The notes below the pieces were generated by a model, which saw only the letters and a program-made list of their open reading frames with translations, was not told the DNA's origin and ran no database searches. A DNA stretch of 64,000 bases, from positions 1-64,000 of the forward strand of contig CAVSIX010000005.1 in assembly GCA_963728195.1 (NCBI GenBank), given 5' to 3'. The translations under genes were made by a program, and so were the position numbers. This DNA comes from Sva-07 sp963728195. GTDB lineage: Bacteria; Actinomycetota; Acidimicrobiia; Acidimicrobiales; Ilumatobacteraceae. Shown in pieces: positions 1-7,155 of this stretch (position 1 is its first letter; the number at the start of each line of letters is the position of its first letter).

Positions 1-663
1 CCGACGACGTCGATCTGGTGGCCCATCTCCTGCTCGATCACATCCTGCCGAGGCTCGTTGCGCTGCGGGGCGATCTGATGCTGCATGCGGCCGGGGTGGT
101 CGGACCGAGTGGTCGGGCCCACCTGTTCCTCGGCCCGTCGGGCACGGGCAAGAGCACGCTGGCGACGGCATTGGCGGCGACGGGATGGTTGCTGTTGGAC
201 GACGACGGTGTTCGTGTGTCGAACCGATGGCGTTTGGCTGGCCGTTCCCGGGTATTCGGGGGTGCGCTTGCTCCCCGATTCCGCCGAGGCGGTCGTACCT
301 GGACTCGTCCGAGGGCGGCCAATGTCGCAGGGCCATCCGAAACACCGCTATCCGGTCGACGGCACCACGCTACGGATGGCTCCCGGCCCGGCGCCAATTG
401 GGTGTATCTACCTCGTCGAGCGCGGCGGCGACGGCAACGCGCCGTGTGTCACGGCACTGGGCTTCGCCGGGAGCATCACCGCACTCGCCGAGCAGGCCTT
501 CCACCTCGCCGGCGAACCGACGTTGATAGCCCGCCAGGCGTTCGAGCACGCGGCGGCGGTCGCCGCTGCCGTACCCGTTCGCCGGTTGCGCACCCCTCCC
601 GGACTCGAGAGGATGACGGCGACGATCACGCAAATGCGTGGTCTGGACGCAGCATTCAGCTGA
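1..663 (+). CDS. HPr-kinase-like P-loop kinase, 5' partial (arm 1)
   Basis: Partial at the window edge and broken by frameshifts near 215-235 and in the 300-400 region. The readable part has a Walker A loop GPSGTGKST followed by LLDDDGVRV, as in the C-terminal fold of HPr kinase/phosphorylase. Proteins of this class occur in lasso peptide clusters, where some phosphorylate the peptide C-terminus (known for the ThcoK/PadeK family). The full-length equivalent is the arm 2 copy at 7148-8095. The stop codon at 661-663 lies inside the 3' end of the convergent exporter gene, an 8-bp tail-to-tail overlap kept in both arms. The lasso role is inferred from context; HprK-like proteins also occur in other PqqD-containing loci. 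Confidence 0.72.
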
Positions 664-2429
664 ACTGCTCGGCCTGCATGGAGTACAGCTCTGCGTAGAC
701 GCCACCGAGTGCCATCAGCTCCTCGTGGTCGCCGTGCTCGGCCACACGACCGTCGAGCAACACCAGGATCTGATCGGCCCGACGCACCGTGGCGAAGCGA
801 TGCGAGATGAACACGACCATGCGATCGCGCCCGAGTTCGCCGAGCCGCTCGAAGAGGTCCCGCTCGGCGCGGGCGTCGAGAGACGCGGCCGGTTCATCCA
901 TGATGACGAGTGGGGCGTCGCGGAAGAACGCCCGGGCGATCGCAACCCGCTGCCATTGCCCGACGGAGAGTTCGGTGCCTCCCGTAAACGAGGTCGAAAG
1001 CCGTGTGTCGTAACCGTCGGCCAACGGCGCGATGAAGTCATCTACCCCGCCACGACGGGCCGCTTCGCGAATCGCCACGTCGTCTTCGATGCGGTCGATT
1101 GCACCGAAGCCGATGGCCTGGCGAGCGGTGTGTTCGAAGCGGGTGAAGTCCTGAAAGACGGGGGCAACGCGAGCCCGAACGTCGGCGGGGTCGCACGTGG
1201 AGATGTCGGTGCCGTCCCAACGGATCGACCCCGATGTGGGAGGGAGCAGCCCGCACAGCAGCTTGGCCAGCGTGCTCTTTCCGGCACCGTTGGGCCCGAC
1301 GATGGCAACCACGTTGCCGGGCTCCAGCCGCAGGCTCACGCCTGGAGCACGGGGTGATCGCTGGTCGGATACGAGTAGCCGACGTCGTCCAGCACGATCT
1401 CGCGCGGTCGGTCCGGCACATCGACGACCAGCGCCGAGCGAGCGTCGGCCGGCAGGCAGGAGTGTCCGGAACGACTCGAAGTCGCGCAGGAAGGTGACGC
1501 CTTCGACCAGCGATTCCATGGCACTCCCGCTGCTGCGCAAGCGTCCGGCGAGTGCTGAAGGGCGACGATCGCAACGGCAGCGTCGGCCACGCTGATGCGG
1601 TCGTCGAGGGCGAGCAGCATGACGGTCGCCAACGACGCCACGAGGATGACAGCGGTGATCGACGAGCCGACGAGCGGCGAGCATGGTGCGCTTCTTCACG
1701 ACCGTCGGTGTTGCGTACCCGTTCGGCGAAGAGTTCGTCGTGGCGGGAGCGCAGCCAGCAGGCGAGCCCGAAGGCCCGGACCTCGCGGGCTTCGAGCCGG
1801 TCGGTGAGGAGCCGTTCGTGGTACGAGCGGTCGCGGTCGAGTTCGGCGAGATCGTAGTGCATCCGATACAGGGCCCGGGTGTTGCGGACGTTGACGACGG
1901 CGATCGGGATGAAGGCGACGAGTGCCACGGGAACGAGAAGCGGCGTGACGGAGAGCAGCACACCGACAACCACGACGGCGGAGAAGACCGTGGTCATGAG
2001 GGTGACGAGACCCCACACGACCTGCCACGCATAGGTGTCGGCGTGTTCTCTGGCGAGGCGGATGCGATCGTGGAAGCCGGGGTCTTCGAAGGCTTCGAGC
2101 TCGACGGCGGTAGTGACCTCGAGGAGCTGGTCCATGGCGCGGCGGTGCACGAGTTCGCCGAGCAGAATCCGAAGTTCGGCCGTTGAGGTGTTCACGAGCG
2201 AGGTGCCGACGAGCGAGATGCCGAGCAGCACGAGCCACGGGGCGAGATCGGCGGCGTCCACATCGGTGCTGTCGGTCAGCAGCTCGACCAACTGGCGGCC
2301 GATGAGCAGCTCGGCTCCGGTCAGGAGCGCCCCGACGACGGCAAGTGCAATGGTCAGCCCTGTCTCCCGCGGCGCCGCCGCCCACACGAGCCGGCCCGCC
2401 GTGCGTACGTTCCGATGGACCCCCGCCAC
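656..2429 (-). CDS. ABC exporter, fused membrane and ATPase domains (arm 1)
   Basis: About 590 codons when frameshifts (near 1030-1360, 1500-1560 and 1690) are corrected. The N-terminal half has hydrophobic helices of a type-1 exporter, for example LTIALAVVGALLTGAELLIG and a later VVVVGVLLSVTPLLVPVALV stretch. The C-terminal half is a nucleotide-binding domain with Walker A GPNGAGKST, signature LSVGQWQR, Walker B LVIMDEPAASLD and the H-loop FISHRFATV. In lasso clusters this is the D protein that exports the finished peptide. The start is uncertain; GTG at 2429 is the best in-frame candidate near the conserved N-terminus. It is divergent from the PqqD gene and convergent with the kinase. Confidence 0.82.
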
Positions 2430-2479
2430 CGGATGGAAGCGGGCTGTTCGGGGAAGCCGCTTCGTCCACGGGCCAACAA

Positions 2480-2523
2480 TGACACACGATCCGCGGGCTA
2501 CAGTTGTGTCGTCCCGATCCGAC
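2480..2523 (+). promoter_or_regulatory. Conserved divergent intergenic region, candidate promoter
   Basis: The gap between the exporter and the PqqD gene is conserved in both arms. A TACAGT box at 2499-2504, about 35 bp before the PqqD start, is kept in arm 2, as is an AATGACAC block 14-15 bp upstream of it. TACAGT resembles a sigma-70 minus-10 element. The spacing to a minus-35 is short, so this is only a candidate. Confidence 0.3.
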
Positions 2524-2538
2524 ATGGAGCGACCCCCG

Positions 2539-2844
2539 ATGGCCGAAGAGTTCACGATCGACGACGACACCGTGCTGTCGATTCCCGACCACGTGTTGTC
2601 CCGCAAGGCGTCGGGCGAAACGGTACTGTTGAGCCTCGCCGACGAGCACTACTACGGCCTCGACGGTGTCGGCACGCGCTTGTGGGAACTGATCGAGGCG
2701 GGCACGACGTTCGGTGAAGCGGTGTCGACGCTTTGCGCCGAGTACAACGTGGATCCGATGGTGTTGACAGCCGATCTTCGGGCGTTGCTGGCAGACCTCG
2801 ATCGCACCGACCTCGTGGAGTTACAGCCACTTGGTTCCGAATAA
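2539..2844 (+). CDS. PqqD-like RiPP recognition protein, lasso B1 (arm 1)
   Basis: 101 aa and intact. The sequence has the PqqD/RRE pattern: a beta-rich N-terminus ending in LADEHYYGLDGVGTRLWELI, then helices with FGEAVSTLCAEYNVD and LRALLADL. In lasso biosynthesis B1 binds the precursor leader and presents it to the B2 protease. An upstream in-frame ATG at 2524 exists, but only the ATG at 2539 is in frame in both arms. The gene lies 37 bp upstream of the precursor gene, in the same direction, which fits a B1-A-B2-C transcription unit. Confidence 0.88.
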   Translation: MAEEFTIDDDTVLSIPDHVLSRKASGETVLLSLADEHYYGLDGVGTRLWELIEAGTTFGEAVSTLCAEYNVDPMVLTADLRALLADLDRTDLVELQPLGSE

Positions 2845-2881
2845 CTCGCTCGACGGACCAACAAGCAGCTATTGTGTCGAG

Positions 2882-3044
2882 ATGGATGTTTCCGACACCG
2901 ACAAGACTCTGGCGAGCCTCCGTCGGCGCGCCAGTCCTACCGAGCGCCAGCTCTCCGCGCCTTCGGCCCGCTGAGCCAGGTCACTCAGGGCTCGAGGGGC
3001 GGAAATGCAGACGCAAGGGTGCTGAGGGAAATAAGGGGAAGTAA
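2882..3044 (+). CDS. Lasso peptide precursor (arm 1), frameshifted
   Basis: A tiny gene between B1 and B2. The readable frame has the leader signature YRAPALRAFGPLSQVTQ, matching the actinobacterial lasso pattern Y-x2-P-x-L-x3-G-x5-T-x before the core. As printed the frame breaks twice: one base is missing after GACAAGACT near 2912, and one G is missing near 3012. Restoring both bases by comparison with arm 2 gives a 54-aa precursor starting at ATG 2882 and ending at TAA 3042-3044. The predicted core is GSRGGNADGKGAEGNKGK. Gly1 and Asp8 would form an 8-residue macrolactam ring, and Thr is at the expected minus-2 position. Without the second correction the core would continue as GSRGGNADARVLREIRGSK with no nearby stop, which is less likely. 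Confidence 0.72.
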
Positions 3045-3121
3045 AAGGACCTGCGATCACGCCGAGCGCGAAGGTCCGACGAGGGACCGCGAGGCTTTTG
3101 TCGCATGCTGGCCCAGCACAA

Positions 3122-3536
3122 ATGGATCTGGGTTCATCGTTTCTGTCGTGCGCCCTCGTTCCTGCGACACGGCTTGCCCTGCGTAAACATGGGCTGCAAG
3201 GCGCCGCGAGATTGCTTGCCGCCAGAAGCGATCGCCCGGCAGAGAATGACCGACCCCCTGTTCGCAGAGCGGGTGGCGAAGGCCGTTGCGATGGTTTCCC
3301 GCCGACCGATCGTCCGCGGGACCTGTCTCCCGCGATCGCTCACGACGTGGTTCTTGCTTCGGCGAAGTGGGATCGATGCCGTCGTCGTCCTGGGGGCAGA
3401 CATCTCGAATGGCGATGGGTTGCCGGCCCACGCCTGGGTAGAGGTGATGGCATTCCTCTCAACGAGGCGGCCGACGTTCGCGAACGTTCGGAAGTTTCGG
3501 GCTCGAGTCCCCCGGCTCCCCCCGAGCCAGGTGTGA
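3122..3536 (+). CDS. Lasso B2-type transglutaminase-like leader protease (arm 1)
   Basis: About 140 aa after correcting a frameshift near 3235-3245. The core RPIVRGTCLPRSLTTWFLLR is the hallmark of the transglutaminase-like B2 family: the Cys of GTCLPRS is the nucleophile and the His of PAHAWVEV is the second catalytic residue. Both are present in this arm. B2 cleaves the lasso precursor after the leader. A second indel near 3450 scrambles the residues after WVEV, where the third catalytic Asp would lie. The stop TGA lies 4 bp before the GTG start of the cyclase fragment, indicating tight coupling. The N-terminal start (ATG 3122) is set by alignment to arm 2. Confidence 0.8.
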
Positions 3537-3540
3537 ACCG

Positions 3541-3870
3541 GTGAGTGGCTTCGGCGTCATCACCCGGTGGAACGGTACGCCCGATCCAAATCGAGGTCGA
3601 GACTCCGAGCCGGGATCGCCGCCCGAGGGCGAGAATCCTTCGCTGACCGAACTGGGTGAAGTCGCCTGGTCCATGCCCAGTTCGCTAGCACGTTCGAAGC
3701 GGAACGAGAGGTCCACCAACGCGTCACGTCGTCGAGACGTCTGGCTGACGGCGGATGCCCGCATCGACAACCGGGACGACCTCCGCCGAGCTTCGCGGGC
3801 CAGTTCGAGCACCCCCTCGACACCGACGCCGACTTCATTCTCGCAGCCTAAAGCAGCGGGGTGACAGCAA
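3541..3870 (+). pseudogene. Truncated asparagine-synthetase-like lasso cyclase (arm 1)
   Basis: Starts at GTG 3541 with SGFGVITRW and contains the family motif DVWLTADARIDNRDDLRRA, then DADFILAA, typical of the N-terminal amidotransferase-like domain of lasso cyclases. Two or more indels break the frame between 3600 and 3840. The segment ends at the mirror point, only about 110 codons into a protein that is normally near 600. The whole ATP-dependent amide-forming domain is absent. The cause could be genuine truncation by the inverted duplication or an assembly join. Confidence 0.75.
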
Positions 3871-3917
3871 TACGTGGAGATGTTCTATGTGCCTGTTGCT
3901 TGGTTCAGTTCTGGGTC
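3871..3917. other. Spacer at the centre of the inverted duplication
   Basis: These 47 bp have no counterpart on either side. They separate the two cyclase fragments and form the loop of the palindrome. Reading arm 1 through the spacer with its indel repaired gives an open frame that continues into antisense of arm 2. I see no promoter, known site or insertion-sequence end in it. Confidence 0.8.
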
Positions 3918-4255
3918 TTGCTGTCACCCCACTGCTCGTAGGCTGCGAGAATGAAGTCGGCGTCGGTGTCGAGGGGGTGCTCGACCCGGCCTGCTAATGC
4001 TCGGCGAAGGTCGTCTCGGTTGTCGATGCGCGCATCCGCCGTCAGCCAGATGTCACGACGAACGTGATGCGTTGGCTCGAACTCTCGTTCCGCTTCGAAT
4101 GTGCTAGCGAACTGGGCATGAACCAGGATGACGTCACCCAGTTCGCGTCTAGCGAAGCCTTTCCGCCCTCGTGCGGCAATCCCGGCTTGCAGGTCTCGAA
4201 CTCGATTTGGCTCGGGCGCACCGCCCCACCGGGTGATCACGCCAAACCCACTCAC
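3905..4255 (-). pseudogene. Truncated asparagine-synthetase-like lasso cyclase (arm 2)
   Basis: 116 codons from GTG at 4255, intact in frame up to a stop supplied by the spacer. It has VSGFGVITRW at the start, DIWLTADARIDNRDDLRRAL, and TDADFILAAYEQWGDS, which is the usual AY-x2-WG motif of this domain. Full-length lasso cyclases continue for some 480 more residues, including the ATP-pyrophosphatase domain that closes the ring. That part is missing, as in arm 1, and the break is at the same codon. As printed it is fused in frame to the B2 gene upstream, probably because of an indel before the junction. Confidence 0.8.
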
Positions 4256-4675
4256 TGGTTCACACCAGGCTTTGTGTAAGCCACGGGAGCTCGAGCCCGA
4301 AGCTTCCGAAACGTTCGCGAACGTCGGCTGCCTCGTTCGAGGAACCCCATCAACCTCGACCCAGGCGTCGGCCGGCAACCCATCGACACTCGAGATGTCG
4401 GCTCCCAGGACGACGACGGCATCGATCCCACGTCGCCGAAGCAGGAACCACGTTGTGAGCGATCGCGGCAGACAGGTTCCGCGGATGATCGGCCGGCTCG
4501 CAACCATCGCAACGGTCTTCGCCACTCGCTCTGCGACGTGGGGGTCGGTCATTCTCGCCGGGCGATCGCTTCGTGCGGCGAGCAAACGCGCGGTGTCTTG
4601 CAGCCCATGTTCACGCAGTGCAAGACGTGTCGCAGGAACAAGTGCGCACGACAGAAACAATGAACTCAGCTCCAC
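4256..4675 (-). CDS. Lasso B2-type leader protease with altered catalytic His (arm 2)
   Basis: About 140 aa from GTG 4675 (VELSSLFLSCALVPATRLAL). The nucleophile motif RGTCLPRSLTTWFLLRRRG is intact. The catalytic His of the PAHAWVEV motif is Asp here (PADAWVEV), a single C-to-G change relative to arm 1, while the following VEVDG keeps the third-residue Asp. The copy would therefore be predicted inactive unless the base is a sequencing error. The frame runs directly into the cyclase fragment as printed. In arm 1 the same junction has a stop 4 bp before the GTG, so the fusion here is probably an indel artefact. Confidence 0.8.
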
Positions 4676-4754
4676 TTGTGCTGGGCCAGAATCGAAAGTC
4701 GGACTCCGGGTCCCTCACGGATCTTCGCCGCTCGGCGTCTTCCGCAGGTCCTTA

Positions 4755-4916
4755 CTACCCCTTATTTCCCCCAGCACCCTTGCCGTCTGCATTTCCGCCC
4801 TCGAGCCCTGAGTGACCTGGCTCAGCGGGCCGAAAGCCCGCAGAGCTGGCGCTGCGGTAGGGCTGGAGCGTCGACGCAGGCTCGCCATGAGTCTTGTCGG
4901 TGTCGGAAACATCCAT
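4755..4916 (-). CDS. Lasso peptide precursor (arm 2), frameshifted
   Basis: Runs from ATG 4916 to TAG 4755-4757, followed directly by TAA. The printed sequence has one extra C near 4855 and one missing G near 4805 relative to arm 1. The two cancel, so the gene length is exactly 162 bp. Corrected, it encodes a 36-aa leader ending in YRAPALRAFGPLSQVTQ and the 17-aa core GSRGGNADGKGAGGNKG. Features are Thr at minus 2, Gly at core position 1 and Asp at position 8, as needed for an 8-residue lasso ring. The core matches arm 1 through the ring and differs in the tail (GA-G-GNKG versus GA-E-GNKGK). The tail has no aromatic residue and only Lys as a bulky side chain. Confidence 0.72.
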   Translation of the reverse strand: MDVSDTDKTHGEPASTLQPYRSASSAGFRPAEPGHSGLEGGNADGKGAGGNKG

Positions 4917-4954
4917 CTCGAAAGAATAGCGGCTTGTTGGTGGGTCGAAGCGAG

Positions 4955-5258
4955 TTATTCGGAACCAAGTGGCTGAAAGTGGACGAGGTCGGTGCGATCG
5001 AGATGTGCCAGCAACGCCCGAAGATCGGCCGCCAGCACCTCGGATCGACGTTGTACTCGGCGCAGAGCGTCGACATCGCTTCTCCGAACGTCGTGCCCGC
5101 CTCGATCAATTCCCACAGACGGGTGCCGACACCGTCGAGGCCGTAGTAGTGCTCGTCGGCGAGGCTCAACAGAACCGTTTCGCCCGACGCTTTGCGGGAC
5201 AACACGTGGTCAGGAATCGACAACACGGTGTCGTCGTCGATCGTGAATCGTCGGCCAT
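4955..5258 (-). CDS. PqqD-like RiPP recognition protein, lasso B1 (arm 2)
   Basis: Same family and length as the arm 1 copy (about 101 aa). The central part, LSIPDHVLSRKASGETVLLS through FGEAMSTLCAEYNVDP, is nearly identical. Single-base indels just after the ATG at 5258 and after the YNVDP motif near 5020 break the printed frame; repairing them restores the stop TAA at 4955-4957, equivalent to arm 1. It lies 38 bp upstream of the precursor. Confidence 0.8.
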
Positions 5259-5373
5259 CGGGAATCGCGCTCCATCGTCGGGAATCAGGACTACACGACT
5301 GTAGCCCTCGATCGATGTGTCATTGTTGGCCCGTGGACGAAGCGGCTCCCCCGATCAGCCCGCTTCCCGCCGG

Positions 5374-7155
5374 ATGGCGGGGTCCGTCGGAACCGTACGC
5401 ACGGCGGGCCGGCTCGTGTGGGCGGCGGCGCCGCGGGAGACCGCGCTGACCATTGCGCTCGCCGTCGTCGGGGCATTGCTGACCGGAGCGGAGCTGCTCA
5501 TCGGCCGCGCAGCTGGTGGAGCTGTTGACCGACAGCACCGACGTGGACGCCGCCGACCTCGTACCGTGGCTCGTGCTGCTCGGCATCGCGCTCGTCGGTA
5601 CGTCGCTCGTGAACACCTCCACGGCGGAACTCCGCATCCTGCTCGGCGAACTCGTGCACCGACGCGCGATGGACCAGCTCCTCGAGGTGACCACCGCCGT
5701 CGAACTGGAGGCGTTCGAAGACCCCGGCTTCCACGATCGCGTCCGGCTCGCCAGAGAACACGCCGACACTTACGCGTGGCAGGTCGTGTGGGGTCTCGTC
5801 ACCTTCATCACCACGGTGCTCTCCGCCGTCGTGGTCGTCGGCGTGCTGCTGTCCGTCGCGCCGCTTCTCGTTCCCGTCGCACTCGTCGCCTTCATCCCCA
5901 TCGCCATCGTCAACGTCCGCAACACCCGGGCGCTGTACCGGATGCACTACGACCTCGCCGAACTCGACCGCGACCGCTCGTACCACGAACGGCTCCTCAC
6001 CGACCGGCTCGAAGCCCGCGAGGTCCGCGCCTTCGGGCTCGCCGGCTGGCTGCGCTCCCGCCACGACGAACTCTTCGCCGAACGGGTACGCAACACCCGG
6101 CGCGTGGTGAAGAAGCGCACCGTGCTCGCCCTCGTCGGCTCGTCGATCACCGCCGTCATCCTCGTGGCGTCGTTGGCGGCCGTGATGCTGCTCGCCCTCG
6201 ACGAGCAGATCAGCGTCGCCGACGCCGCCGTCGCGATCGTCGCCCTCCAGCAGCTCGCCGGCCGCTTGCGCAGCAGCGGGAGTGCCATGGAATCGCTCGT
6301 GGAAGGCGTCACCTTCCTGCGCGACTTCGAGTCGTTCCGCACGCTCCTGCCTGCCGGCCGACGCTCGCTCGGCGCTGCTCGCCGAGGTGCCGGCCCGACC
6401 GCGCCGAGATCGTGCTGGACGACGTCGGCTACTCGTATCCGACGAGCGATCACCCCGTGCTCCACGGCGTGAGCCTGCGGCTGCGAGCCCGGCCAAGGTG
6501 GTGGCCATCGTCGGGCCCAACGGTGCCGGAAAGAGCACGCTGGCCAAGCTGCTGTGCGGGCTGCTCCCCCCCACATCGGGGTCGATCCGCTGGGACGGCA
6601 TCGACATCTCCACGTGCGACCCCGCCGACGTTCGGGCTCGCGTTGCACCCGTCTTCCAGGACTTCACCCGCTTCGAACACACCGCCCGCCAGGCCATCGG
6701 CTTCGGTGCCATCGACCGCATCGACGACGACGATGGCGATTCGCGAGGCCGCCCGCCGCGCCGGGGTCGACGACTTCATCGCGCCGATGGCCGACGGTTA
6801 CGACACCCGGCTTTCCACCTCGTTCGCCGGAGGCACCGAACTCTCCGTCGGGCAATGGCAGCGGGTTGCGATCGCCCGGGCGTTCTTCCGCGACGCGCCA
6901 CTCGTCATCATGGACGAACCGGCCGCGTCACTCGACGCCCGCGCCGAGCGGGACCTCTTCGAGCGGCTCGGCGAACTCGGGCGCGATCGCATGGTCGTGT
7001 TCATCTCGCACCGCTTCGCCACCGTGCGTCGGGCCGATCAGATCCTGGTGCTGCTCGACGGCCGCGTGGCCGAGCACGGCAACCACGACGAGTTGATGGC
7101 ACTCGGTGGCGTCTACGCCGAGCTGTACTCGATGCAGGCCGAGCAGTTCAGCTGA
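5374..7155 (+). CDS. ABC exporter, fused membrane and ATPase domains (arm 2)
   Basis: About 593 codons from ATG 5374. The membrane half (5516-6300) is intact and shows helices such as VVVVGVLLSVAPLLVPVALV. The ATPase half has GPNGAGKST, LSVGQWQRVAIARA, VIMDEPAASLD and FISHRFATV. Printed frame breaks occur near 5511 (extra G), 6400, 6490 and 6730. Protein identity to the arm 1 copy is very high while the DNA differs at many third positions. The stop overlaps the convergent kinase gene by 8 bp. The expected role is export of the mature lasso peptide. Confidence 0.85.
   Translation: MAGSVGTVRTAGRLVWAAAPRETALTIALAVVGALLTGAELLIGRAAGGAVDRQHRRGRRRPRTVARAARHRARRYVAREHLHGGTPHPARRTRAPTRDGPAPRGDHRRRTGGVRRPRLPRSRPARQRTRRHLRVAGRVGSRHLHHHGALRRRGRRRAAVRRAASRSRRTRRLHPHRHRQRPQHPGAVPDALRPRRTRPRPLVPRTAPHRPARSPRGPRLRARRLAALPPRRTLRRTGTQHPARGEEAHRARPRRLVDHRRHPRGVVGGRDAARPRRADQRRRRRRRDRRPPAARRPLAQQRECHGIARGRRHLPARLRVVPHAPACRPTLARRCSPRCRPDRAEIVLDDVGYSYPTSDHPVLHGVSLRLRARPRWWPSSGPTVPERARWPSCCAGCSPPHRGRSAGTASTSPRATPPTFGLALHPSSRTSPASNTPPARPSASVPSTASTTTMAIREAARRAGVDDFIAPMADGYDTRLSTSFAGGTELSVGQWQRVAIARAFFRDAPLVIMDEPAASLDARAERDLFERLGELGRDRMVVFISHRFATVRRADQILVLLDGRVAEHGNHDELMALGGVYAELYSMQAEQFS

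Larger units (their letters stand above)
1..3870 (+). repeat. Arm 1 of large inverted duplication
   Basis: This segment is the reverse complement, at roughly 90 percent identity by eye, of 3918-7821. It carries the same six genes in mirror order. The window starts inside the repeat, so the arm may extend further left. In the ABC exporter stretch corresponding to 5582-5800 I counted 20 differences between arms; 18 are synonymous third-position changes. Noncoding DNA between the exporter and the PqqD gene is also conserved. Arm 1 has more reading-frame breaks than arm 2. Confidence 0.93.

Noticed and set aside
3905..4675. Apparent B2-cyclase fusion protein in arm 2
   Set aside because: Arm 1 has a stop 4 bp before the cyclase GTG at the same junction. 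The arm 2 read-through fits a single indel.
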